This document shows positions 25,388 through 34,159 of a stretch of DNA of 64,000 nt, piece by piece; position 1 is the stretch's first letter; each line of letters opens with the position of its first letter. The notes beneath the pieces are model-generated. The model did no database searches. It was not told the DNA's origin and saw nothing but the letters and a program-made list of their open reading frames with translations. Source of the DNA: Clostridia bacterium (GTDB taxonomy: Bacteria > Bacillota > Clostridia > Christensenellales > Aristaeellaceae); the NCBI GenBank assembly GCA_017552535.1, contig JAFZPV010000043.1:25577-89576 (forward strand). Reading direction: 5' to 3'. The translations under genes and the position numbers were made by a program.

Positions 25388-26934
25388 TGGAAATCCTCCT
25401 CATTTTTGATGGACGGCAGCGCGCTGTACACGATCAGCGTGATCAGCGCCACCACCACGAACACCATGATGCCCACCACGGAGGCCAGGTAGTACTGGCT
25501 CTGGGGGCCGGTGGTGATCTTGAACAGCCAGGTGATCAGCAGGTCCGTGTAGCCCACGTTGCCCGCCGCAGAGGATGCGGCAGAATTCGTGGGCGCGCCG
25601 CCCGTGAGCAGGAAGATGACGTTGAAGTTGTTCATGTTGCCGGTAAAACTGGTGAGCAGGTACGGGCCGGTGACGAACAGCATGTAGGGCAGCGTGATCT
25701 TGGAGTACTGCTGCCAGCCGCTGGCGCCGTCGATGCGCGCGGATTCGTACAGATCCTGCGGTATGTTCATCAGTATGCCGGTGGCCATCAGCATCAGGTA
25801 GGGGATGCCGATCCAGATGTTGATCACGATGACCGTGACGCGCGCAAGCCATGGCTTGCTGGCGTCACCGAAGAAGTCTATGGCCTGGTCGATCAGGCCA
25901 AGATCCATCAGAAAGCCGTTCATGATGCCGTTTTTGGCGAACATCTTGCTTACGTACAGCAGCGATATGAACTGCGGTATGGCGATGGTCATCACCAGGA
26001 TGGTGCGCCACATCTTCTTTAGGCGGATGCCTTTTTTGTTGATGGCCATGGCCACCAGCATGCCCAGGAAGTAGTTGGTGAAGGTGGCGAAGAAGGCCCA
26101 GATCAGCGTCCAGGTGAGCACCTCGCCGAAGGTGGCGGCGTAGGACTGGGTGCCGCCCCGGGTGTTGGCCGTCCAGGACAGCATGGTGTTGAAGTTGTCC
26201 AGCCCCACCCAGTGGAACAGGTTGTTGGAGTAGCCGTTGTGGGTGCCGTCGTAGTTGGTGAAGGCCACCAGCACCATGAAGATGATGGGCAAAACCGTAA
26301 ACACGATGATGCCGGTCATGGGCAGGGCCAGAAGCGTCTTGTGGAAGCTGTCATCCACCAGGGAATGCAGATCGTCCTTGCCGCTTTTGAGCTTTTTGCC
26401 GGAGGCCAGGATCTGCTCAGCAATCTTGTTCTGACGGATGTTCACGCGCCAGGTATAGATGAAGGCCACGATGAAGAAGATCGTCAGAACGCCGTACAGC
26501 AGGATCTTGAAGGAGTTGTCATGATACTCATAGGTATACGTGTCCAGCACCCAGTCGTATACCTCGGTGGGCCCCTGCTTGCCCAGGGAGGGCAGCATGC
26601 TCAGCCAGTGGCCGCCCGCCAGGATCATGTAGCCGATGAACACGATCTCAAACAGCAGGAACAGTATGCCTCTGAGCCACTGCCCGCGCGCCATGTTGCC
26701 GTAGCCCATGACCACGTATGAGATCTTCGTCGGCGCGGAGCCGTGCACGAAGGTGCTCACGATGTCGCTGATCTCGCGCCCGATGCCTGCGAACAAGCCG
26801 GCGATGGCCAGGCCGATCTTTTTGATCAGCCCCCACACCGCGCCGGGGATCGAGGCGAAGAACGACGCCACTTTGTAAGCCAACCGTTTATAGCGCGGCA
26901 GCTTCAGATATTCAAGGTCGGATATCCTTTTCAT
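25384..26934 (-). CDS. Maltose/galactan-type ABC permease, MalF type, long form
   Basis: A 516-residue permease, the larger partner of the MalG-type protein. The EAA loop (ESARIDGASGWQQYSKITLPYM) and the GVAL-rich helices are at the C-terminal end. The first 220 residues hold an amphipathic N-terminal helix and two further membrane segments, an extension not found in the shorter GanP/LacF permeases but present in many clostridial MalF proteins. It lies downstream of the binding-protein gene after a stem-loop. The conserved segments FTNYDGTHN and HWVGLDNF are the usual periplasm-facing hallmarks of the sugar-permease family. Confidence 0.92.
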   Translation of the reverse strand: MKRISDLEYLKLPRYKRLAYKVASFFASIPGAVWGLIKKIGLAIAGLFAGIGREISDIVSTFVHGSAPTKISYVVMGYGNMARGQWLRGILFLLFEIVFIGYMILAGGHWLSMLPSLGKQGPTEVYDWVLDTYTYEYHDNSFKILLYGVLTIFFIVAFIYTWRVNIRQNKIAEQILASGKKLKSGKDDLHSLVDDSFHKTLLALPMTGIIVFTVLPIIFMVLVAFTNYDGTHNGYSNNLFHWVGLDNFNTMLSWTANTRGGTQSYAATFGEVLTWTLIWAFFATFTNYFLGMLVAMAINKKGIRLKKMWRTILVMTIAIPQFISLLYVSKMFAKNGIMNGFLMDLGLIDQAIDFFGDASKPWLARVTVIVINIWIGIPYLMLMATGILMNIPQDLYESARIDGASGWQQYSKITLPYMLFVTGPYLLTSFTGNMNNFNVIFLLTGGAPTNSAASSAAGNVGYTDLLITWLFKITTGPQSQYYLASVVGIMVFVVVALITLIVYSALPSIKNEEDFQ

Positions 26935-26963
26935 ATTTGCGCCTCACTCCCTTGAAAAGGAAT

Positions 26964-26989
26964 GGCCGGAGCCGTTTCCGGTTCCGGCC
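26964..26989 (-). other. Intercistronic stem-loop between binding protein and MalF-type gene
   Basis: A 7-bp GC stem (GGCCGGA and complement) enclosing a smaller ACCG-GAAA-CGG hairpin. There is no T-run. It is probably an mRNA-processing or stabilising element that favours the upstream binding-protein message. Confidence 0.5.
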
Positions 26990-27028
26990 TTCTGGATCAT
27001 GCCGATGATACGCTTTGCGCGTGAGCCT

Positions 27029-28555
27029 TTATTCGGCGGCCTCGAGGGCTACTTCGCCGGTCGCTTCGTCGAACACGACCACGTATTTGCCCGCTTCGGC
27101 TACCTTGAAGTTGTCAGCCGGGAAATTGTTGTCCCAGCTGCGGCCCTGGCGCACTTTGAACTCGGTGCCCGCTTCCATCTCGTAGGCGGCGCTTCTCCAC
27201 AGGCCGTCATCGCCCTTGGTCATGGGGATGTCGTCGGTCCAGGTGGAGCGGCCGTCGGTGTAATCGGTGTAGAAGAAGCCGTCGGTCAGGTTGCAGGTGC
27301 CGATCACGGTCCAGCCGTACTTGACGTCGTCAGACAGGGTGAAGAGGCTGGCGATCTTGTTGTAGTAGTTGTCCAGCGCTTCCTGCAGGCCGTCTTCGTC
27401 AGCAGCGTTCTTTACGTCCTCGCCGATGACCTTGGCGATATCCCACCAGGAGCCGTGGATCTGGCCCTGAGGCACGGAGTAGGGAGCCTGGGCCAGCAGC
27501 GCGGCCAGGCCGGGGTTGGCCTGAACGGCTTCGGAGGCCTGAGCGGCGATGTTGGAGGGACCCCAGGCGCGCTTGTCAAAGCGCTCGAGCTGGCAGGCCT
27601 CGCCGGTCAGATACTGGGCCAGCTGATGCAGGGCAGCAGCCTTCACGGCGTCCTTCTGGGGACGTACGCCCATCAGTTTGCAGCCGTTGAAGGAGCCGAG
27701 GTGATAGCTTTCGCCGTCCACTTCGAAGGAAGGCAGATCGGCAACGCCCATGTTGTCGCCCAGGATGTTCTGAACGGTCACATAGTCCCAGGTGCCGGTC
27801 ACGACGATGGCGGCGTTCTTGGAGAACTCGCTGCCGCTGGAGGAAGACAGATGATAGGGGCTGTCTACCAGCTTCTTCATGCCCTTCACGGCGATCAGGC
27901 CGGCGGGGCTGTTGAAGGTGTCGTAGACGGATTCGAACTCGCCGTTGTCGGCGGTCTGCCACTCGCTCACGCAGCCGGTGGCAAAGAAGAAGGAGGCCAG
28001 ATACCAGGCGGAGGACTGCATCTCGAAGGCGAAGTACTTGCCGGCGTCTTCGCAGTCACGGATCAGGGCTTCCAGGGAGTCCACATCCTCTTCGGGGATG
28101 TAGGTCTTGTCGTAGTACATGAAGTAGCCGTTGTCGGCGGTCAGGGGGTAGGCGTAGATCTCTTCGCCGCTGGTGGCCGCGGCCACGACGCCGGCGGAGG
28201 TGTTGGCCTTTACCCACTCAGCCGCGCGCTGGCCCAGCTTGGCCAGGGCGCCGGCCTGCACGAGACGGGCAAACTGGTCCTGCGCAAAGCAGAACAGGTC
28301 GCCGCCCGCTTCCACGTCGGTGATCATGTTGGTGGCGGCGTCAGCTTCGCTCACGGGCTCAACCGTGGCGTTGAAGGTGATGCCGAACTCATTGGCGGCG
28401 TTGAAGTTGTCGATCTGGGTGCGGGTAAGATCGGCGATCTCCTCGGCGACCCAGACGGTGATGTCGTAGGTGCCCGCGAGCTGGCTGGCGGAAGCAAAAT
28501 TGGCGCAGCCCAGCAGCATCACGACAGACAGTAGGATAGCAAGAAGCTTTTTCAT
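27029..28555 (-). CDS. Sugar-binding protein (MalE type) fused to a SusE/X25-like C-terminal domain
   Basis: A 508-residue extracellular binding protein. Residues 1-24 are a signal peptide; LLGC (Cys17) is a usable lipobox, so it may be a lipoprotein. Residues 30-410 are the usual MalE/cyclodextrin-binding two-lobe fold (ITVWVAEEI opening, GGDLFCFAQDQ). The last 96 residues (413-508) are extra: a beta-rich WTVIG...IPMTKGDDGLW...FKVRQGRSWDNNFP pattern typical of small SusE/SusF- or X25-like starch-binding modules. That domain could add polysaccharide binding at the cell surface. It heads the importer operon with a strong promoter. The substrate, alpha-glucan or galactan, is unsettled. Confidence 0.88.
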   Translation of the reverse strand: MKKLLAILLSVVMLLGCANFASASQLAGTYDITVWVAEEIADLTRTQIDNFNAANEFGITFNATVEPVSEADAATNMITDVEAGGDLFCFAQDQFARLVQAGALAKLGQRAAEWVKANTSAGVVAAATSGEEIYAYPLTADNGYFMYYDKTYIPEEDVDSLEALIRDCEDAGKYFAFEMQSSAWYLASFFFATGCVSEWQTADNGEFESVYDTFNSPAGLIAVKGMKKLVDSPYHLSSSSGSEFSKNAAIVVTGTWDYVTVQNILGDNMGVADLPSFEVDGESYHLGSFNGCKLMGVRPQKDAVKAAALHQLAQYLTGEACQLERFDKRAWGPSNIAAQASEAVQANPGLAALLAQAPYSVPQGQIHGSWWDIAKVIGEDVKNAADEDGLQEALDNYYNKIASLFTLSDDVKYGWTVIGTCNLTDGFFYTDYTDGRSTWTDDIPMTKGDDGLWRSAAYEMEAGTEFKVRQGRSWDNNFPADNFKVAEAGKYVVVFDEATGEVALEAAE

Positions 28556-28608
28556 ACAGTGTCATCCTTTCTCATTTTCGGGGATTAACCCCCTTTTCTT
28601 GCACCTAT

Positions 28609-28637
28609 ATTTTAACGCGCACGGCAGGCTTTGTCAA
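28609..28637 (-). promoter_or_regulatory. Promoter of the MalE-F-G-MsmX operon
   Basis: Minus strand TTGACA, 17 bases, TAAAAT. A GGGG-TTAA-CCCC inverted repeat lies about 30 bases downstream of the -10 in the untranslated leader and could be an operator or leader hairpin. Confidence 0.75.
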
Positions 28638-28703
28638 TACGCGCAGAAGGCGGGAAGCAAATTTGGAAAGCTGCGCAGACCCCGTAATATGTCCATATAA
28701 CAA

Positions 28704-28734
28704 GCCGCCGCGGCTTCAGAACGGCCTCGGCGGC
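28704..28734 (-). terminator. Possible terminator after the GH53 gene
   Basis: A 7-bp GC stem (GCCGCCG and complement) around a long loop, followed on the minus strand by TTGTTATATGG. Weak, with no real T-run. Confidence 0.4.
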
Positions 28735-28749
28735 AGGAGGAATCCTGTT

Positions 28750-30678
28750 TTATGGCATGGAATTGAGCATCGCGTCGTCTATCTTGCCCCAGGCGCCGCT
28801 GCCGGAGCCCTGGCACTTCACGTACATGCCTACCGTAACGGTGTCGCCTGCCTTTACCTCAAAGCCGGGCACGGCGCCCGTGTCCCAGCAGTTGTAATAC
28901 GTTACGGTCATCGGGCAGGTGCCGGCGGTCTCGCCGTTGATCAGGACATAGGCGTAGATATCGGTATTCCCGCAGTCGCCGCCCATGATGGAGATGCTGA
29001 ACCTGTACTTTCCTTCCGGCAGGCCGCTTACGTCCTGCTCCGCGGTAAAGCACACGCTGCCCGCAGCCTTCGACCAGAAGTGCAGGTGCTTGGTGCCGGT
29101 GAGGGAGTCGCTCTTTTTGTCTTCCACGTACAGTTCGTCGGCTTTGCCCAGGTCGGTCACGCGCCAGGCGGCGCCGTCCTCCTCAAAGCTCCAGTCGGAA
29201 AGGTAATTGTATTCGATCAGCGTAAGGTAGCACCTGGCCGGCATGCCGCCTGCCTCCCCGTCCACGGGGTAGGTGCCGACGCCCTGGGCCTTCAGGCGCT
29301 CAAGCCCGGCTTCGTCCATGTTCCATGTGACTGAAACCGGCGCGCGTGAGTTGTCGTTCATCACGGCGTTCACGCTTTGGGGCAGCTCGACGGGGCCGTT
29401 GATGTCGCAGGTGACGAAGGCGTTTTCCAGGGCGTCGGGCCGTATGTGGGTTTCGTTCCCGCTTCGCATGAGGCCGAACACCTTCAGGGAGGGCAGGGGC
29501 GTGCCGTCGGGAGCGAACATCGCCTGGTTGTCCACGGCGCAGCCGCCGTAATACTTGCCCGCGTCAGCCGGGTCGTACTGGGCGGCAAAGCTCGTAGCCC
29601 AGCCGGAGCCGTACTTCTCCCACAGCGCCTTGTTTTCTTCCCAGGAGGAGGTGCCCACGCTGATCCACGTGCCTTCCCAGTACACCACGCCGATGCCGCC
29701 CCGGGCGCGGTTCACCACGGTGTCGGTGAGGTCCCGCACCAGGTTCGCCTGTCCCTGGGGCGTAAAGGGATAGTCGCTTAAGGCGCCATCGCCTATTGTG
29801 TTGCCGAAAAAGTCGCTGTCCTGGTCGGTATAGGCGTAGGAGGTCTCCATTACCATGACCTTCTTTCCGTAGGCGTCGCTTACTTTATTGAGCTCATTCG
29901 CCAGATTTTCCAGCGTGCCGTGCCAGTAGGGATACCAGCTGGTGGCGAACACGTCGTAGTCGATCTCGTAATAGTCCAGCTTTTTCGCAAAGCCCAAAAG
30001 CGCGTCCGCTTTTTCGGGATTGGTGAAGTGCACCGCCACCAGCGCTTCGGGGAACACCTCGCGCACTGCCCGCGAGCCGGCCTCCATGATGTAGGTGATG
30101 TTGAACCAGGTCTTTTCGCCGCACAGCGCGCCGTTGGTCTCGTTGCCCAGCTGCACCATGCCCACGTCCGCGCCTTCGTCCCGCAGAATAAGCAGGCAGT
30201 CGCGGGTATACTCGTAGGCGGCCTGGGTCTTTTCCTCGATGCTCAAACCCTTCCAGGCTTTGGGAACCATCTGCTTGGAGGGATCGGCCCAGAAATCGGA
30301 ATAGTGAAAGTCCACGATCAGCTTCATGCCGTACTGCGCGGCGCGCCTTCCGATGGCGATGGCTGTTCCGATGTCGCAGTTGCCGCCGCCGTAGCCGTTG
30401 CCCCGGCTGTCGAAGGGGTCGTTCCACACGCGCACGCGGATGTGGGTCACGCCGCTTTCCGAAAGGGTTTTGAATACGTCCTGTTCCTGTCCGTCAAAGC
30501 CAAAGTACTTTACGCCGCTGTTTTCCTCGGCGATCACGCTGGAAGCGTCCATGCCGAAAATAAAACCGTCCGGCAGGTTCTCAACGGCCTTTACGTAGAT
30601 GCCGCCTTCGCCCTCGGAAAGGCAAGCGCTCATAAGCGCGAGCGCCAGAATCACGAGACACAGTATGATACGGTTCAT
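28750..30678 (-). CDS. GH53 endo-beta-1,4-galactanase with added C-terminal domains
   Basis: A 642-residue secreted enzyme that cuts beta-1,4-galactan, as found in pectin side chains. The signal sequence ends at MSAC (Cys19), so it may be lipid-anchored. The GH53 barrel spans about residues 30-415, with acid/base Glu180 in QLGNETNG and nucleophile Glu278 in MVMETSYA. A bacterial Ig-like segment (about 430-495, VSVTWNMDEAGL) and a C-terminal beta-sandwich (about 500-642) probably bind carbohydrate. It lies directly upstream of the MalE-type importer and 48 bases after the RpiR operon. That is the setting of Bacillus ganSPQAB, where a MalFG-like importer takes up galacto-oligosaccharide. Confidence 0.9.
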   Translation of the reverse strand: MNRIILCLVILALALMSACLSEGEGGIYVKAVENLPDGFIFGMDASSVIAEENSGVKYFGFDGQEQDVFKTLSESGVTHIRVRVWNDPFDSRGNGYGGGNCDIGTAIAIGRRAAQYGMKLIVDFHYSDFWADPSKQMVPKAWKGLSIEEKTQAAYEYTRDCLLILRDEGADVGMVQLGNETNGALCGEKTWFNITYIMEAGSRAVREVFPEALVAVHFTNPEKADALLGFAKKLDYYEIDYDVFATSWYPYWHGTLENLANELNKVSDAYGKKVMVMETSYAYTDQDSDFFGNTIGDGALSDYPFTPQGQANLVRDLTDTVVNRARGGIGVVYWEGTWISVGTSSWEENKALWEKYGSGWATSFAAQYDPADAGKYYGGCAVDNQAMFAPDGTPLPSLKVFGLMRSGNETHIRPDALENAFVTCDINGPVELPQSVNAVMNDNSRAPVSVTWNMDEAGLERLKAQGVGTYPVDGEAGGMPARCYLTLIEYNYLSDWSFEEDGAAWRVTDLGKADELYVEDKKSDSLTGTKHLHFWSKAAGSVCFTAEQDVSGLPEGKYRFSISIMGGDCGNTDIYAYVLINGETAGTCPMTVTYYNCWDTGAVPGFEVKAGDTVTVGMYVKCQGSGSGAWGKIDDAMLNSMP

Positions 30679-30726
30679 TCCATCATCCCTCCAGACGCCG
30701 TTTATGCGTTTTCGTTCTCCGCAGAG

Positions 30727-31320
30727 TCATTCATGCCCTTCCGCGGGCAGGAGCAGCAGCTTCATCAGCGCGAAGGCCGCGCCGTCCTGTATGTGCTTTG
30801 AGCCGCTGCCGGCAAAGATAAAATAGCTCTCGTCCGGGTCAAACCCGATGTCTCCGCCTGCCAGCAGGCCCTTTGCGCCGTCCGCGCGCACGCCGCAGGC
30901 ACGGCCTGCGACGTACCATATTTCCCACCCGTCTTCAAACGCCTGCTTTGCTTCCGGGGGCAGGGCTGCCAGGTGGTTGGTGTACTGGTCCACGGCGGAG
31001 GAAGGCAGGATGAACAGATCGCCGCCGTTAAAGGGGCTTTGGCCCATCATGGCGTAGCTGAGTTCCCGCACCTGAATCAGGCGGATGTCCGCGTCCGGCC
31101 CCAGCGGGCCTTCTTCTCCATTTTTTGCCAGGCAGGCCTTTTCCAGCAACCCGGCAAAGCGGTCCTGCGCCGGCACAGAGGCGTCTATGTAGAGCTGCAG
31201 CTTGTGCTCGGGCGCGGTGTCCGCCAGACGGTCGAACACCAGGCCCCATGCGAGCCAGCATAAAAACAGCCACGCCAAAAGCATGGGCAGCAGGCGCAGC
31301 GTACGTTTAACGGTCTTCAT
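30727..31320 (-). CDS. Hypothetical protein with N-terminal membrane anchor
   Basis: A 197-residue protein I do not recognise. After a basic start (MKTVKRTLR) there is one strong membrane helix (about residues 10-30, Leu/Trp-rich), and the rest is hydrophilic and predicted extracellular. Fragments such as YIDASVPAQDRFAGLLEKA and a GGDLFILP loop recall a periplasmic-binding-like fold, but nothing conclusive. The start at 31320 lies inside the end of the upstream gene (14-base overlap), suggesting coupled translation with the other membrane protein. It is the last small gene before the galactanase and may work with it; that is only positional. Confidence 0.6.
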   Translation of the reverse strand: MKTVKRTLRLLPMLLAWLFLCWLAWGLVFDRLADTAPEHKLQLYIDASVPAQDRFAGLLEKACLAKNGEEGPLGPDADIRLIQVRELSYAMMGQSPFNGGDLFILPSSAVDQYTNHLAALPPEAKQAFEDGWEIWYVAGRACGVRADGAKGLLAGGDIGFDPDESYFIFAGSGSKHIQDGAAFALMKLLLLPAEGHE

Positions 31321-31795
31321 CTTCTGCCTCGAAGTCCCGGATGAAACTGCCGGCGCAGTAAAGCGTTGCGCGCCTGTCGGAGGGCAGGCGGGCGGCAAAG
31401 CGCTCGTTTACAAAAAAGCTTTCTTCCTTATCGCCCATGTCCAGGCGGACACGGCGCGCCTTTATGGAGCCGGGGATGCTGTGCGCCTCCGGGTCCGGAC
31501 GGATCACGCCCGTATAGGCGGCGGGCGTCTGGGAGAACACGCTTTCAAAATGCAGGCATTCGGCTTTGAGCCCGCGGACCCAGGGCCTGAGCCAGATCAG
31601 GTACGCCCAACCCGCCAGCGCGGAAAGGGCGATGGCCAGGTTCCTGTGCTGCATGGCGTTGCCGGTAGTTACGTGAAGGCACAAAAGAACGCACAGCGAA
31701 AGCGCTGCGGCCCATACGGCTGCACTCACCAGGCGCGCGCGCCTTAAGCGCAGGGCGAAGGCGTGCGCTTCTCTTTCTTCATATAAATGTGTCAT
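31307..31795 (-). CDS. Hypothetical two-helix membrane protein
   Basis: A 162-residue protein with a charged N-terminus, two hydrophobic helices (about residues 23-43 and 52-70), then a soluble cytoplasmic-looking tail with a mixed beta pattern (GVIRPDPEAHSI, RRATLYCAG). I do not recognise the family. It starts in a four-base ATGA overlap with the upstream oxidoreductase gene and overlaps the next hypothetical gene by 14 bases, so all three appear translationally linked. Nothing indicates a specific function. Confidence 0.6.
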   Translation of the reverse strand: MTHLYEEREAHAFALRLRRARLVSAAVWAAALSLCVLLCLHVTTGNAMQHRNLAIALSALAGWAYLIWLRPWVRGLKAECLHFESVFSQTPAAYTGVIRPDPEAHSIPGSIKARRVRLDMGDKEESFFVNERFAARLPSDRRATLYCAGSFIRDFEAEDEDR

Positions 31796-33036
31796 GATCC
31801 AAGCGCGGCGCTTTTGCCTGCCAGCGCGCCGGTGGAAAAGGCGATGGTGATGTTGAAGCCGCCGGTCAGGGCGTCCGCGTCCAGCAGTTCGCCCGCAGCG
31901 TACAGGTTTTTGACCAGTTTGCTCTCCATCGTGGAAGGATCGATCTCCTTCACGTTCACGCCGCCGCGGGTGATGATGGCTTCCTCAAAGCCGCGCAGGC
32001 GCTTGACCGTGAGAGGCACGGCTTTCATCAGGCGCACCAGGCGTGCGCGCTCCTGAGCGGTCACGGCGTTTACGGGCTTTCCCGGCGGGATCTGGCAGTT
32101 TTCCAGAAGCACCTCGCCCAGCGCGTGCGGCTCCAGCGTATCCATAACGCTTGCGATCTGCCGGTTGGGCATGGCGGAAAACTCCCTGAGCACCCGCGCG
32201 TCCAGCGTCTTTTCGTCCAGCGCGGGCTTTAAATCGATCAACAGTTCCGTGCCCCGGCAGTCGTCCGGCAGCAGGCTCGACAGGCTCAAAACCAGCGGGC
32301 CGGACACGCCGAAGTGGGTAAACAGCATTTCGCCCATGTCGGAATATATCGCCTTGCGCTTGCCCTTCACGTCGGCGTACGCACTAAGCCGCACGTTTTT
32401 GAGGCTCAGCCCCATCAGCCGGGCACACCATGCCTCGCTGGTCTCGATGGGCGTGAGGGCAGGGCGGCAGGGGACGATGGAATGGCCCGCGGCTTTCATG
32501 AAGGCGTGGCCTTCTCCATCGGAGCCGGTGCTGGGATAGCTCATGCCGCCCGTGGCCAGGATGCAGGCGTCGGACGCGATGGGGCCTTTGTCGGTCTGGG
32601 CCCCCAGGCAGACGCCGTTTTCGACGATGAGCGCCTTCACAGCCGTATTCAGCAGAATGCGGGCGCCTTTTGAGCGGATGAAGCGCTCCAGCGCGGATGT
32701 AATGTCGCTGGCGTGATCGCTCTGGGGAAACACGCGCTCTCCGCGCTCCACCTTGAGGGGCACGCCAAGGCTCTCGAGGACATCCATGATCCCGAGGTTG
32801 TCCAGGCAAGCCAGAGACGCATACAGGAAACGGGGATTGCGCACGATATTTTTCATCAGCCCGTCGCGGTCGCAGGCGTTGGTCACGTTGCAGCGCCCCT
32901 TGCCTGTGATGTACAGCTTTTTGCCCAGCTTTTCGTTTTTTTCGACCAGCGTCACGCGGGCGCCGGCGTCCAGGGCGTATTTTGCGGCCATCAGGCCCGC
33001 CGCGCCGCCGCCGATGATCAGAATATGCTTGCTCAT
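31792..33036 (-). CDS. HI0933-family FAD-dependent oxidoreductase (BaiN/YhiN)
   Basis: A 414-residue flavoprotein of the HI0933-like family. The N-terminal FAD-binding Rossmann fold is clear (IIGGGAAGLMAAKYALDAGARVTLVEKNEKLGKK), the GKGRCNVTN motif follows, and the C-terminal AGELLDADALTGGFNITIAFSTG segment closes the FAD site. Members reduce diverse substrates; BaiN acts in bile-acid dehydroxylation, but most are uncharacterised, so a bile-acid role should not be assumed. It starts nine bases after the RpiR gene and overlaps the following membrane-protein gene by four bases. Confidence 0.9.
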   Translation of the reverse strand: MSKHILIIGGGAAGLMAAKYALDAGARVTLVEKNEKLGKKLYITGKGRCNVTNACDRDGLMKNIVRNPRFLYASLACLDNLGIMDVLESLGVPLKVERGERVFPQSDHASDITSALERFIRSKGARILLNTAVKALIVENGVCLGAQTDKGPIASDACILATGGMSYPSTGSDGEGHAFMKAAGHSIVPCRPALTPIETSEAWCARLMGLSLKNVRLSAYADVKGKRKAIYSDMGEMLFTHFGVSGPLVLSLSSLLPDDCRGTELLIDLKPALDEKTLDARVLREFSAMPNRQIASVMDTLEPHALGEVLLENCQIPPGKPVNAVTAQERARLVRLMKAVPLTVKRLRGFEEAIITRGGVNVKEIDPSTMESKLVKNLYAAGELLDADALTGGFNITIAFSTGALAGKSAALGS

Positions 33037-33045
33037 GGGGTGACC

Positions 33046-33915
33046 TCAGTCGGCGCTTTTGTTCAGATACACCTGGTATTCGTTCCAGATGCTTTCCACT
33101 TCTTCGAAATATTCCGCCGTCTGGTGGCGCCGCCTCTGGGACAGGGCCACGATGAGGGCGTTGAGCAGGCTGATGGGCGCGGCCAGGGAGTCCACGAAGG
33201 AAGCCATGTCGCTTTTGGCAGTCAGGCAGTAATTGCTCTCGGTGTGCAGGGGAGACAGCGGCCCGTCCGTAATGCCGATCAGCGTGGCGCCGCGGGAACG
33301 GGCGAACTTCATGGCCTTCACGGTGTGGTTCGTATAGCGGGGGAAGGAGATGCCCACCAGCACGTCCTCCTCGCCGATGCGGGCGATCTGCTCGAAAACG
33401 TCGCTTACGCCGCTGGTGACGATGGACACGTTGGGAAAGATGAAGTTGAGGTAGTGGCCGAAAAATTCCGCCAGCGGCGCGCTGGCGCGCAGGCCCAGCA
33501 CGTAGATGCGCCGCGCCCTGAGCAGCGAGTCGATGGCCGCGTCGAACACGTCCAGGTCCAGTTCGTCCAGTGTGGAGCGGATGTTCTGGATGTCGGTCTT
33601 GAGCACCTTGCTGAGCACCTGGGCGCTTCCCATCTCGCCGGTCATCTCCAGACGCTGGCTGGCGGTCAGGCGGTGGCGCACCAGCTCCTGCAGGGCTTTC
33701 TGCAGTTGCGGGAAGCCGTCGTAGCCCAGCGCTGAGGCGAAGCGCACCACCGTGGATTCGCTCACGCCCACGTATTCGCCAAGCTTGCTGGCGGTCATGA
33801 AGGCGGCCTTGTCGTAGTGGTTCACGATGCACTCCGCGATGCGCCGATGGCTCTTGGAAAGCCGTTTGCCGCCGTGGTTCAAACGCTGAAGCAGCTCCTG
33901 CGTGTTGGTTTCCAT
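33046..33915 (-). CDS. RpiR/MurR-family transcription regulator
   Basis: A 289-residue regulator with an N-terminal helix-turn-helix (about residues 1-77, including TASKLGEYVGVSESTVVRFASALGY) and a C-terminal SIS sugar-phosphate-sensing domain (about 110-240, with RIYVLGLRASAPLAEFFGHYL). The SIS domain binds phosphorylated sugars such as MurNAc-6-P or ribose-5-P in known members. It is the first gene of a minus-strand operon with its own TTGCAT promoter, and an inverted repeat downstream of the promoter looks like a self-binding site. It may control the galactanase further down the unit; the ligand is unknown. Confidence 0.9.
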   Translation of the reverse strand: METNTQELLQRLNHGGKRLSKSHRRIAECIVNHYDKAAFMTASKLGEYVGVSESTVVRFASALGYDGFPQLQKALQELVRHRLTASQRLEMTGEMGSAQVLSKVLKTDIQNIRSTLDELDLDVFDAAIDSLLRARRIYVLGLRASAPLAEFFGHYLNFIFPNVSIVTSGVSDVFEQIARIGEEDVLVGISFPRYTNHTVKAMKFARSRGATLIGITDGPLSPLHTESNYCLTAKSDMASFVDSLAAPISLLNALIVALSQRRRHQTAEYFEEVESIWNEYQVYLNKSAD

Positions 33916-33939
33916 GTGAATACCGTCCTGTTCGATATT

Positions 33940-33964
33940 TGCAGGATGAAAAATCTATCCTGCA
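33940..33964 (-). promoter_or_regulatory. Inverted repeat, probable autoregulatory operator of the RpiR gene
   Basis: An 8-bp perfect inverted repeat (TGCAGGAT, nine bases, ATCCTGCA) lies between the promoter and the start codon, 13 bases downstream of the -10. The spacing suits a dimeric repressor. Confidence 0.6.
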
Positions 33965-33976
33965 CCATTTGGCTCC

Positions 33977-34005
33977 ATTATAGCCTATAAGCGCCGAAAA
34001 TGCAA
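33977..34005 (-). promoter_or_regulatory. Promoter of the RpiR operon
   Basis: Minus strand TTGCAT, 17 bases, TATAAT, followed by the inverted repeat at 33940-33964. The operon it starts may run through the oxidoreductase, two membrane proteins and the galactanase. Confidence 0.75.
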
Positions 34006-34159
34006 TATGAGAAAAGAAAATAACCATTTTCATGCATTTGAATCGTTCAGAGACTGCCCGCGGCGGCCGCGTTCGGCTCACGGGCTGGAAAAACACCCGG
34101 TTTTGTGATATGATACCCGTACGGATCGCTTTAAACGAACTGCAAAGGCGGGTGTGCTT

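Noticed and set aside
31792-33036. A bile-acid dehydroxylation locus (because of BaiN similarity)
   Set aside because: HI0933-family proteins are widespread and no other bai-type genes are nearby.
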